Source: TH5896 sp050748485 (GTDB lineage: Archaea; Thermoproteota; Nitrososphaeria; Nitrososphaerales; Nitrososphaeraceae). From it: a DNA stretch of 64,000 bases. Made by a program: the position numbers and the translations under genes. Below the pieces are notes generated by a model, which did no database searches, was not told where the DNA came from, and saw only the letters and a list, made by a program, of their open reading frames with translations. Each line of letters starts with the position of its first letter. Within the stretch, counting starts at the first letter, position 1. Below, one piece after another: positions 1 to 7,817 of the stretch. Location of the stretch: positions 1-64,000 of the forward strand of contig JBOGPP010000106.1 in assembly GCA_050748485.1 (NCBI GenBank), read 5' to 3'.

Positions 1-109
1 TGAGCTGAAACATGAATTATGATCGCACAAAATTAAAGAAAATTTGATAGGAGCACCCCCTTTTTTCTATAAGCAGCTTCCACAAGTTTTGAAACCTAGA
101 TTAGGCTTC

Positions 110-199
110 CGGGTCCGGTGGGCTTCGATCCCACAACAACTGGCTTCGGAGGCATGCGCTAATTGTATCAGCACCCTCTCCTGACTAGGTGACGGACCC
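110..199 (-). tRNA. tRNA-Arg (anticodon CCG), intron-containing
   Basis: Read on the minus strand the segment folds as a tRNA. The acceptor stem GGGTCCG (199-193) pairs with CGGACCC (117-111), with G110 as discriminator. The D arm is ACC/GGT around an AGTCAGGAGA-type loop. The T arm is GTGGG-ATCGAAG-CCCAC, preceded by a five-base variable region. The 3' half of the anticodon arm gives loop CTCCGAA, so the anticodon is CCG (Arg, codon CGG), and the 3' stem is GCCAG. The 5' stem CTGGC is only complete if 15 bases (154-168) are removed as an intron. No CCA is encoded. The gene for its cognate enzyme, argS, lies 1.5 kb away on the other strand. Confident of the tRNA; the exact identity rests on the splice model. 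Confidence 0.88.
154..168 (-). other. 15-nt non-canonical tRNA intron (position 29/30)
   Basis: Removing these 15 bases joins CTG (27-29) to GC (30-31) and restores a perfect five-pair anticodon stem with GCCAG. The usual archaeal intron site is 37/38; this one sits inside the 5' anticodon stem. Archaeal splicing endonuclease cuts such sites when they form a bulge-helix-bulge, and non-canonical introns are known from Thaumarchaeota and Crenarchaeota. The boundary follows from base pairing only. Confidence 0.75.
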
Positions 200-344
200 A
201 CCTCATACTAGCTCAGAATTTCATATTAAAGCCTTTATACATTGTTAATTGTGCCATTTTCAATAATTTCGGCTTTCATATTGATATTATGCTTAAGATC
301 GCAGCATATTTTAGCAATAATTACATTTTCTGATATCAAAACTG

Positions 345-350
345 TTATAT
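345..350 (+). promoter_or_regulatory. TATA-like box before the 374 gene
   Basis: TTATAT lies 24-29 bases before the GTG at 374, the usual archaeal spacing to a transcription start. This suggests a leaderless transcript starting at or beside that GTG. Confidence 0.4.
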
Positions 351-373
351 TGTAATTATGCTTACTTTAAACC

Positions 374-733
374 GTGTATGTAAAGTTAGATCAATTGGAA
401 ATAATGGGTACGCATTTAGAAGAGGTGAAGGTAGGTGATATTCTCTCTTTTGAAGCACTGATCAGGAACCCTCTGGATTGGGATCATTTTTTCGAGCGGA
501 TTGAAATGTTGAAGTATCACAGAAACACACCGTTTACCGTAGTCACGCGGGAAGGCGATAGAATTCAGGGATTTGGCGAAATCATTTCTGCAGAGAAGTG
601 GAGAAATGGTATACACTTTGGGTTCAAGATCAAGGTAAAGGTTAAAAAACAGAAATCATTGAGCGACAAGAGAGTGCATGAAAAAGTTACCAGTCAACCA
701 GTAGTACCAGAATTGAGTCCTTTGTCTTTCTGA
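374..733 (+). CDS. conserved-looking hypothetical protein, 119 aa
   Basis: I do not recognise the family. The protein is soluble, without signal peptide or membrane segment. The first ~95 residues have alternating hydrophobic and charged residues that suggest a beta-rich domain (VGDILSFEALIRNP; FTVVTREGDRIQGFGEI), followed by a short Lys/Val-rich strand and a low-complexity tail. The GTG at 374 is chosen because a TATA-like element lies about 25 bases upstream; an in-frame ATG at 404 is the alternative. It stands alone between the divergent tRNA-Arg gene and the pgp-argS pair. Function unknown. Confidence 0.55.
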   Translation: MYVKLDQLEIMGTHLEEVKVGDILSFEALIRNPLDWDHFFERIEMLKYHRNTPFTVVTREGDRIQGFGEIISAEKWRNGIHFGFKIKVKVKKQKSLSDKRVHEKVTSQPVVPELSPLSF

Positions 734-960
734 AGCCTTCAAAGAATCATGTAGATTTTAAATCTTAGGATACTTTTTGAGGGCTATATCTAGATCGATA
801 GTGCTATGTCGACTAAATCCGTGGATAGTTGTAAACAAGACATAGGGACTGCAAGCCACTTTGGAAGAAGTCGGTCGATTCTAGTCTTCACCAATATTCG
901 CTGCTTTTCTTGATTTAAAGAATGTTTAAATAAATAAATCTATTTCATATCTAAATCATT

Positions 961-1665
961 TTGCGGCATATTACTTCGTTTGCGGTTGACATCGACGGGA
1001 CTATCACTGAGAACGGTGGAGGGATGCTTCATCTACCAGCTGTCCTCGAGCTCCGAATTCTCGAGAGAATGGGTTTTAGAGTAATTTTTGCTACCGGAAG
1101 ATCATCGTTTGAAGCATATACGTTGGCTGTTTTTGCTGGAACGACGAAGATAACAGTTTCCGAGAATGGTGGAGTCATCACCAAAACTCCAGAAGAACAT
1201 TTGGTCTTAGGAAATAAGAAAATATGCATGGAAGGGTATAATGTACTGAAAGATCGTATCGACGGCGTTAAAAATAAGCCAGTTTTTGGGCGAATGTCCG
1301 AAGTTGTCTTATGCAGAAATTTTGATATCGACCTTGCTCAACAGATTTTCAAAGACCATAAACTTCCTTTGTATCTTAGCGATAGTAAATACGCGTACCA
1401 CATTAACCAAGTGGGGGTAGACAAGTTTACAGGGTTGACCGAAGCGCTACAAGTTCTTGGGCTTCAAGCAAGGGATTGTGTAGCAATTGGAGATAGCGAG
1501 ACTGATATTCCCCTTTTTAAATCGTGCGGTTATAGTATTTGCTTAGGACATGCTGAAGAAAAGGTGAAGCAGAATGCAACTCAAGTTGTGTCTGCTAAGC
1601 ACGGCGAAGGACTTGTTCAAGCCATTCAGTTTGTGTCTCAAAAATTTTTTGAGCTGCAACCATGA
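961..1665 (+). CDS. phosphoglycolate phosphatase, archaeal HAD type
   Basis: HAD-superfamily phosphatase of the archaeal phosphoglycolate phosphatase/SPP-like group (234 aa, normal for the family). It would hydrolyse 2-phosphoglycolate to glycolate in the cytoplasm. The nucleophile motif DIDGT is at residues 10-14, the ATGRS motif II near residue 45, a Lys in GVDKFTG near 157, and the acidic motif GDSETDIPLF near 178; the middle region is the Cof-type cap. The start is TTG at 961, ten residues before the nucleophile loop as usual. The stop overlaps the argS start (ATGA), so the two are probably cotranscribed and translationally coupled. Exact substrate within the HAD family is less sure than the fold. 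Confidence 0.82.
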   Translation: MRHITSFAVDIDGTITENGGGMLHLPAVLELRILERMGFRVIFATGRSSFEAYTLAVFAGTTKITVSENGGVITKTPEEHLVLGNKKICMEGYNVLKDRIDGVKNKPVFGRMSEVVLCRNFDIDLAQQIFKDHKLPLYLSDSKYAYHINQVGVDKFTGLTEALQVLGLQARDCVAIGDSETDIPLFKSCGYSICLGHAEEKVKQNATQVVSAKHGEGLVQAIQFVSQKFFELQP

Positions 1666-3578
1666 GCTTAAGAATTCTTAGACAGGAAGCGGTACAACTT
1701 TTAGAAAAAATACTGTCGGATAGAGACATTGACGACATAAATTACACCCTTACAGAACCCACGAACAGTGAATTCGGAGAGCTTACCAGCAATATTGCGT
1801 TCCTGCTTGCTCAACGATTGCGTAGTAAGCCTTATCTCATTGCAAGGGATTTGGTAGTATCTCTTTCAATACAACTAAAAAAACAAAGGACAAAGGGGTC
1901 ACTACTCAAGACAATTGAAGCCCATCACTCCGGCCATATTAATTTCAGGGCTGCTTGGGATGTATTTCCGAAAGCAGTAATCAGTGAAATAGTAGATAGA
2001 AGTTATGGAAAATTTAACTTTGGAGGAGGAAGACGGGTCATTATTGAACATACAAGTGTAAACCCTAACAAAGCGCTACATGTAGGACATTTGAGAAACA
2101 TGATTATTGGAGATGTTTTATACAGAATTCTTTCAGCTGTAAATTATGACACAAGCGTACTCTACTATGTAGACGACTCTGGCCTTCAAGTAGCCGACAT
2201 AGTTGTAGGATTTCTTTATGCTGGATTCCCCATCGAGCCCCCGGATCCAAAAACAAAGTTCGACCAGTATTGTGGGAATGAAGTTTATGTGAAAATTAAT
2301 GAAATGTACACCAAGAACCTAGATTTCCAACAAAAGCGAAGGTCAGTTTTGAAAAGCATTGAAAAAGGTAGCTCTGAGTTATCAAAGTTCGCGAAGGATA
2401 TCAGCCTACGCGTGTTGAGGGATCAACTGAAGACGTGCTGGAGCCTAAAAGTAAGATATGATCTACTCAATTTCGAATCAAACATTGTAGCTTCCAAGCT
2501 GTGGGAAAAAATGTTCGAAGCCTTAAAAAATAGAGGTATAGCTGTCCACGAAGATGAAGGAAAAAATAGAGGTTGTTGGGTGATTAGAGGATCCGACGGA
2601 GACGACGACAAGGTGTTGATTAGAAGCGATGGGACCCTGACATATATTGCCAAGGATATACCATACGCTGCGTGGAAACTGGGTTTATTTTCTGACCCCT
2701 TCCTTTATTACGCATTTTCAGAGCAGTGGGACACTTCAATTCTCTGGGCAGATACCCTTGACAAATCGGTCGGTTCTACGCCAAGACGACCATTTGGGGG
2801 TGCAGAGAATGTAATTAACTTGATGGACTCGAGGCAATCGAAGCTACAAAATATAATCTCTAGTACCCTCTCGGCCATTGCTGATTATGACCAAGAACGG
2901 TATATGCATTTAAGCTACGAACCGGTTACACTTAGCTCTCGGACCGCTAAATCGTTAGGTATCGACATTGGGAATACGTCTGCTCATATGTCAGGCAGAA
3001 AAGGAATTTACGTTGGCGCAGATCAGGTTATGGAAAGAGTTTACAAGAAGGCAAAGGAAGAAATCCAGAGTCGGCATCCGGATATGAGCGACTCAGAACT
3101 ATCTGATATTTCTGAAAGTTTAGGTAGATCTGCCGTCCGTTATAATTTGATTAAACAGGATTTGGAGCGGCCGATAGTGTTCGACCTGGAGGAGTCATTG
3201 AGCTTGGATGGTGACAGTGGGCCATATTTGCAATATGCATTCGCGAGATCTCAAAGATTGCTCGAAAAGGGAGAATTAATACATCCAAGCTTCAATCATA
3301 CTGAACTTTTACATGATAAGGAGGTAAACTTGATTCGAGAATTGTCAAAAATGGACTTGATTATCGAACAATGTTCATTACAAATGAACCCAAAGCTCGC
3401 AGCAAAGTATGCTCATAATCTTGCCGTAGCGTTTAATTTATTTTATGAGCAGGTACCCATTCTGAAGGAGACTAAAGGATCTCTAGTATCTGCAAGGCTT
3501 CTATTAGTCAAGGCCTTCAACATCGTGATGAGACTAGTGCTAAACTATCTTGGTATTGATCCATTGAATAGGATGTGA
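1662..3578 (+). CDS. argS: arginyl-tRNA synthetase
   Basis: Class I aminoacyl-tRNA synthetase that charges tRNA-Arg. The 638-residue protein has the N-terminal additional domain (first ~110 residues), the ArgRS signature around residues 128-142 (HTSVNPNKALHVGHLRN, containing the HIGH-type motif HVGH), the Rossmann catalytic core, and an all-helical anticodon-binding C-terminal half with the typical DLEESLSLDGDSGPYLQYAFAR segment. The KMSKS loop is replaced by a SGRKG form, as is common in ArgRS. The start ATG overlaps the pgp stop by four bases. A tRNA-Arg(CCG) gene lies upstream on the opposite strand. Confidence 0.95.
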   Translation: MSLRILRQEAVQLLEKILSDRDIDDINYTLTEPTNSEFGELTSNIAFLLAQRLRSKPYLIARDLVVSLSIQLKKQRTKGSLLKTIEAHHSGHINFRAAWDVFPKAVISEIVDRSYGKFNFGGGRRVIIEHTSVNPNKALHVGHLRNMIIGDVLYRILSAVNYDTSVLYYVDDSGLQVADIVVGFLYAGFPIEPPDPKTKFDQYCGNEVYVKINEMYTKNLDFQQKRRSVLKSIEKGSSELSKFAKDISLRVLRDQLKTCWSLKVRYDLLNFESNIVASKLWEKMFEALKNRGIAVHEDEGKNRGCWVIRGSDGDDDKVLIRSDGTLTYIAKDIPYAAWKLGLFSDPFLYYAFSEQWDTSILWADTLDKSVGSTPRRPFGGAENVINLMDSRQSKLQNIISSTLSAIADYDQERYMHLSYEPVTLSSRTAKSLGIDIGNTSAHMSGRKGIYVGADQVMERVYKKAKEEIQSRHPDMSDSELSDISESLGRSAVRYNLIKQDLERPIVFDLEESLSLDGDSGPYLQYAFARSQRLLEKGELIHPSFNHTELLHDKEVNLIRELSKMDLIIEQCSLQMNPKLAAKYAHNLAVAFNLFYEQVPILKETKGSLVSARLLLVKAFNIVMRLVLNYLGIDPLNRM

Positions 3579-4323
3579 TGTTCAAAATTTTATGATAGCC
3601 TGCGGTATTCCCAAAAGGTATACACTGTCAATTCATGTTTTGCTCTGAATTTATACTCAAATGTGTGACAGCCGTTGATCCTATTGGTTACTGTCGGGAA
3701 AAAGGAGTGCGTCTAACTAGGTATGAGCGCTTGTGAGTTCCATTGAATCATAAAACTATGCAAAACCAATAATCAAGCATATCAAGAACGTTCTCTATTA
3801 TTAGATAGCACTCAATAAAATTAGGAAACTTTCGATAAGAGGCGAAGGAGTATTATATCAATGAGAACTCTATGACACTTTCGTGTAACAAAACATGATA
3901 AATATACTAGAATCAGTTGCGGGCGGTTACTATTCCATAAGCACAAAAGAACCAATAGAGATCGATATCTATTGTTCATTTCATTTTTTGCACCAGAAAC
4001 ACGAATCCTCATATTGCTCCCCCCTGTTAGCTGATATGGCGTTCCCTTTAATTAGCAACTTTAATTGAAAAATGACATTTAAACGGAACCATGAGAAGGA
4101 CTCTCAATTCTGCAGTCATTTGATATTTTTTGAGTAACATTTTTTGTTCCTTATTGTTTCAATCTGCAACCCACATTGATTCCTCAATCGTATTAGTGCA
4201 GTTAGGTAGCAGTGAGGTAGCAGTTGGGTCCAGGTAATTATGGCTAAAATCCTCTTGACATCCAATCTACTGGATGTCTCGGTGTTGATTTTCCATCATA
4301 TTCATCTGCAAAATTTAGTGCAA
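3579..4323. other. 745-bp non-coding stretch
   Basis: Lies between argS and the convergent gene ending at 4324. It is AT-rich, with only short unconvincing frames and no tRNA-like fold that I could build. I see nothing I can call in it. Confidence 0.5.
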
Positions 4324-4914
4324 TTAACCATCCAAAGAAAATGCTGCAGATTGTTTCTGAGAAGAATAACCTCTGAGATATGCTTCGACTGTAAGGGTCG
4401 TATTGTACAGCTCATCTGCTTGGGAGTGGAATGTAAATGACGATCTCCCATTATTATCGGTTAGTCCACTAAAGAAATACGTAGAAACGCCACTTCCATT
4501 TGCTATCCAACCATCGATGCTAACTCCAGCAAGTTCAGCTGATGTCTCTGAGTCTAACGCAGAAAAATTAAGGTTTAGGGTTGTATTGCCAGATTCTTGA
4601 GCTGAAACACGGAGAACAAATTCTTTCAATTCTAATATTCGTGCAGTTTCATTCAGAACATTTTGGGTGACATTGAGAATGACCTTATTCATTGCTACTG
4701 AAGTGAGTGCACCGATGGTAACAGGATTAGTAGTTGTGATAGTATCATTCATCCTTGAATTGGTTGTGTTTTGAAAAGTGGAAACTGCCAGATTTTCCTG
4801 GCTAATATTTTGGATCAATGATTGTACCTGCTCTTGAGAATTAGCATGTGTACAGAATAGTGCGAGAGGACAAATCAGGTATATAATTAGCGTAATTAAA
4901 CTGCCGCGCATCAA
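4324..4914 (-). CDS. secreted, Asn-sequon-rich protein with C-terminal beta domain
   Basis: 196 aa. An N-terminal signal peptide is clear: a short charged start, a hydrophobic core (residues 5-20, LITLIIYLICPLALF) and an Ala-Asn-Ser exit. The mature part begins with a Gln/Asn/Thr-rich helix-like region and ends in a ~90-residue beta-sandwich-like domain (LTDNNGRSSFTFHS; TLTVEAYLRGYSS) resembling an Ig-like/carboxypeptidase-regulatory fold in which secreted proteins often carry adhesion or scaffold roles. I count nine N-x-S/T sequons, so heavy N-glycosylation on the cell surface is likely. Family not recognised. It precedes no partner gene on the same strand except the PsbP-like gene 80 bp upstream. 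Confidence 0.6.
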   Translation of the reverse strand: MMRGSLITLIIYLICPLALFCTHANSQEQVQSLIQNISQENLAVSTFQNTTNSRMNDTITTTNPVTIGALTSVAMNKVILNVTQNVLNETARILELKEFVLRVSAQESGNTTLNLNFSALDSETSAELAGVSIDGWIANGSGVSTYFFSGLTDNNGRSSFTFHSQADELYNTTLTVEAYLRGYSSQKQSAAFSLDG

Positions 4915-4994
4915 TTTAAATATTCTATAGGCTACTTCAATCTGTTATAAAAATACTGGCAATCTATAGACTGTCATTTGGCTCATTAGGGGGG

Positions 4995-5459
4995 TTATCT
5001 GATCAACAGAGAGTCTATAATATTTTGGGCCGTTCTGGGATTGAAATAGGCTGATGGTTCAGCAGAATACGAAACCGCAATCCATTTGTTATCTTTAACT
5101 GTCCACGCCTGAGTCTGTTTACCTTCTGACTGATTCCCAGCTATAGTGTATGTTATTTTGTAGGCTGGAAGTCCTGAAACTATTGTAGAAACAGCTTCTT
5201 GCAGAGTAAAGCTATTTAAATTTCTCGCGAGAGTTAGAACGGTAGAATTAGTGAATTTATCGAGCGAATCAGGTTCCATGTTGTGAGGAGATGATACAAC
5301 AATGTTTGCATTTTCTGCATATCCAAGTGTTCCGTTAATCCCGGTATGGTAAAAGTCCACGAGTATATTGTTACCCGAAATATTTCCAAGTTGCTCAAGT
5401 ACATTCCAATTTGAAGGGTATTTGATTCGGACGCTCGAACTCGTATCTTCAAAAATCAA
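4995..5459 (-). CDS. PsbP-like domain protein, 5' end probably damaged
   Basis: The 154-residue product matches the PsbP-like fold common in thaumarchaeal secreted proteins: a start like VRIKYPSNWNV near residue 10, a central strand region, and the ending NPRTAQNIIDSL. Such proteins are normally exported lipoproteins or anchored proteins; this frame has no signal peptide. Reading upstream in the same frame there is a hydrophobic anchor-like stretch (TTG at 600-598, then NSFIIWAALFGGLLFVIL) that is cut off from the domain by one TAG codon (5528-5526). The gene is therefore either a pseudogene, a sequence error, or expressed from the TTG at 5459 as an unexported domain. Function of the family in archaea is unknown. 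Confidence 0.6.
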   Translation of the reverse strand: MIFEDTSSSVRIKYPSNWNVLEQLGNISGNNILVDFYHTGINGTLGYAENANIVVSSPHNMEPDSLDKFTNSTVLTLARNLNSFTLQEAVSTIVSGLPAYKITYTIAGNQSEGKQTQAWTVKDNKWIAVSYSAEPSAYFNPRTAQNIIDSLLIR

Positions 5460-5733
5460 ATAATTAATGTTGCTTGAATTCTCTTCAAAGTCAAAGAAAA
5501 CTTGTCCTATAACAACAAATCCATCCTATATTTCCAATGAATTCAATATCACAAACAATAACCCGCCAAATAGGGCCGCCCAAATAATAAAGGAATTCAA
5601 ATCTAGTTAGTCCCCTACTACGAATGAAGCTTTTTGATCCAATTTCAATATTCCTATTTCTGTGGTCGTGGTAAATTAGACTATGATTTACATTTGGATT
5701 AAATAGACTAGAACATTATAAAGATTAACACAG

Positions 5734-6471
5734 TTGATTATAGCATTCAGACAGATCGTCATCATAGCCTATATGACTGGAATCTTATGGCTGAGGAGAA
5801 ATCCACTTTCGATGTTGTTTTCAGCGATAAGTCCATTCTCAATTCTATTTGTCCTTTTTGTAGTAAGCAATGGTGAGTATACGGACCTTGCAATCGCAGG
5901 AAGTCTTGTCATGGCAACTGTTGGTTATGGCCTAGCGCTCGGACAAGATATTTCATTTTACAAAACTGAATACAAAATTCAAGATATCTTCGTCGCAGCA
6001 CCAGTGTCCCCCCTCACATACATGACTGGACTCGCATTGTCCGAATTGTTGTTTGGTCTCCCTGCATTGATCGCGCTTACAACCTTAGCCGCATTGTTCG
6101 GAGAGAATTTATCAACTTTGCCATTGCTGATTTGTAGCATACTCTTGACTTGGGGGGCAATGTCTGCAATGGGTTTTTTCTTGTCTTCTCACATGCTACA
6201 TATGCGAAATGCAACACAAATTATCTCTTTTGTAAATGTGATACTAGCGGTAATTCCGCCAGTGTATTATTCTATCGAACGACTTCCGTTGAATCTCCAA
6301 TACTTTGCTTATTTGGTGCCTACGACTCACGCATCTTTGATGATACAGGATAGTATGGGACTCGTCACACCCGAAGCCTGGTCAATATACTTGGGATTAG
6401 CAGTTCAATCCGCATATCTGATAGGCTTTTTAGCTTTAGCCAGGGCGCGTGCAGTTTGGAGGGATTTGTAG
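5734..6471 (+). CDS. ABC-2 type transporter permease
   Basis: Integral membrane protein of 245 aa with six hydrophobic segments, the ABC-2/NodJ-DrrB permease arrangement. Segments lie roughly at residues 25-45, 50-72, 100-125, 132-152, 162-180 and 217-240, and the conserved cytoplasmic loop reads KTEYKIQDIFVAAPVSPLTYMTGLALSE. The PLNLQYFAYLVPTTHA stretch before the last segment is typical. Start TTG at 5734 places a TATA-like CATTATAAAG about 20-30 bases upstream; a start further in (ATG at residue 14) is possible. No ATP-binding partner is found nearby, which is unusual since these usually form pairs. Substrate unknown. Confidence 0.8.
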   Translation: MIIAFRQIVIIAYMTGILWLRRNPLSMLFSAISPFSILFVLFVVSNGEYTDLAIAGSLVMATVGYGLALGQDISFYKTEYKIQDIFVAAPVSPLTYMTGLALSELLFGLPALIALTTLAALFGENLSTLPLLICSILLTWGAMSAMGFFLSSHMLHMRNATQIISFVNVILAVIPPVYYSIERLPLNLQYFAYLVPTTHASLMIQDSMGLVTPEAWSIYLGLAVQSAYLIGFLALARARAVWRDL

Positions 6472-6562
6472 TGATTCGCTTTAATGCCCCACGCCTAATC
6501 TTCTCTTTCATATGAAGATTTTGGGAGTCCAAGAACGTGGGCCGTATAATACGCAATTTTCT

Positions 6563-6826
6563 TCAAACATCTAAATTATTATCTAAGCATACCATTTCCT
6601 TAAGATCGTTATATAGAGTCAGAAATTCTGTACCCTTGACAGTCATTATAAATTCAAGAAAGTATGGATCGAATGAGATAAGGTCGTTGTACTCTAATTC
6701 GATTAACCCTTCAGAAATATATGAACTGTATTTATCAAGCATTTTCTCTATCTTCTGAATCTTCAATCTTCCTGTGCAATCCGAGAAGGAGAGTATATCC
6801 GCCACTAAATCTAGACCGTTGTACAT
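6563..6826 (-). CDS. winged helix-turn-helix protein (HTH_45-like)
   Basis: 87-residue predicted DNA-binding protein. The order is helix (ADILSF), helix (LKIQKIEKML), recognition-type helix (YISEGLIELEYNDLI), a wing, then TVKGTEFLTLYNDLKEM, the typical ending of the small winged-helix family abundant in thaumarchaea. Probably a transcriptional regulator that binds as a dimer. It is a monocistronic gene between the convergent permease and the dUTPase-like gene; targets cannot be told from the sequence. Confidence 0.7.
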   Translation of the reverse strand: MYNGLDLVADILSFSDCTGRLKIQKIEKMLDKYSSYISEGLIELEYNDLISFDPYFLEFIMTVKGTEFLTLYNDLKEMVCLDNNLDV

Positions 6827-7028
6827 CGGTTACGATACTCAAATCATACCCGAAATAAAAGGAGCACCCAGACAAATATGAGAATATTGTGACTCACATT
6901 TCCCTAACCAGCCTTTTATGTTACATCGATCAGGCATACGATAAAGGAAGAATACAATTTTACTAGGAACAATGCAATACGTTAGTTGAATAGTTCTGTC
7001 TATCTATGAAGAAAATGGAATCAATTGG

Positions 7029-7370
7029 TCAGTAGCCTAACCTCTTTCGTTCTCGATTTACATAATTCTTATTCATGTATTCCTCTAATACTTTCTGTGG
7101 AGTCATTTCCAGCTCAATAGCCGCCTGGATTACAAAATGCAGTATGTCAATCAATTCAGTCTGCGCCTTGCCAGTTTCAAAGATAGTAGGTTTTTTCCAC
7201 CACTTCCAACTAGTGAGGTCTTGTAACTCGATGGCCTCGTGAATGACCGCTGTCATAAGTGCTGAAACCCTTTCATCGGTCTTTTTTGGATACCTATCTA
7301 GTCCCAAATAATCCACTAATTTCCTCTGTTCGTCAAAAATCTTTTCTAACGCATCTTCATATTGATCCAT
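7029..7370 (-). CDS. dimeric dUTPase/MazG-like nucleotide pyrophosphohydrolase
   Basis: 113-residue all-alpha NTP pyrophosphohydrolase. The metal-binding motifs are HEAIELQDLTSWKWWKK (ExxE type, about residues 44-60) and TELIDILHF (E/D pair near residue 70-78), followed by the LEEYMNKNYVNRERKR helix. This pattern fits the dUTPase_2 family, which hydrolyses dUTP (and dUDP) to dUMP and so keeps uracil out of DNA. It starts with ATG at 7370. No operon partner. The exact nucleotide is inferred from family similarity. Confidence 0.75.
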   Translation of the reverse strand: MDQYEDALEKIFDEQRKLVDYLGLDRYPKKTDERVSALMTAVIHEAIELQDLTSWKWWKKPTIFETGKAQTELIDILHFVIQAAIELEMTPQKVLEEYMNKNYVNRERKRLGY

Positions 7371-7526
7371 TCCAATCTTAGTCAGTTCTCCTGCCTATAT
7401 GAGAACTTCTAAGCAATGGAAGGTATGGGCAAAATTAAAGTTATAGTATACTATTTTATAGCTGGACTACAAAGGAACCTTTTTATTGTAGCCTGTATGC
7501 TTTCACTTCCAAAGTGATTAATTGAA

Positions 7527-7781
7527 TTGTCATCCCCTGCAGCATCACAGCAATCCAAAAGACCATTGACCACATTACAGCGTTCAGTAAATAGGCGAGT
7601 GGCAGTACGATTGAAAAGTGAAATAGAATATCGAGGGAGGATGAGCAATGTAGATACCTATATGAATTTGATATTGGTTGATGCTGAGGAATTCAATCGA
7701 CAGGATTTGTTAGCAAATTATGGAAAGGTAGTAATTCGCGGAAATAATGTCCTATTTATAAGACTGGAAAAGGACCTTTAA
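7527..7781 (+). CDS. LSm (Sm-like) RNA-binding protein
   Basis: 84 residues. After a Ser/Gln-rich N-terminus comes the Sm fold: Sm1 motif (VAVRLKSEIEYRGRMSNVDTYMNLIL, residues ~25-50) and a short Sm2 motif ending VVIRGNNVLFIRL. The D-x-[F/Y]-M-N-L core and the R-G-x-N-V stretch are the RNA uracil-binding residues of the family. It would assemble into a hexameric or heptameric ring that binds U-rich RNA. Start is TTG at 7527. It lies 36 bp before metK on the same strand and may be cotranscribed. Confidence 0.88.
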   Translation: MSSPAASQQSKRPLTTLQRSVNRRVAVRLKSEIEYRGRMSNVDTYMNLILVDAEEFNRQDLLANYGKVVIRGNNVLFIRLEKDL

Positions 7782-7817
7782 TGGTAATCTTGTGAGAATT
7801 AAGGTACATGGGGAGTA

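Noticed and set aside
3821..4012. 63-codon minus-strand frame in the gap after argS
   Set aside because: Composition and lack of any start signal or family pattern suggest chance; it would also leave long uncovered flanks.
5234..5452. Second minus-strand frame over the PsbP-like gene
   Set aside because: It overlaps the better frame in a different phase and has no recognisable domain.
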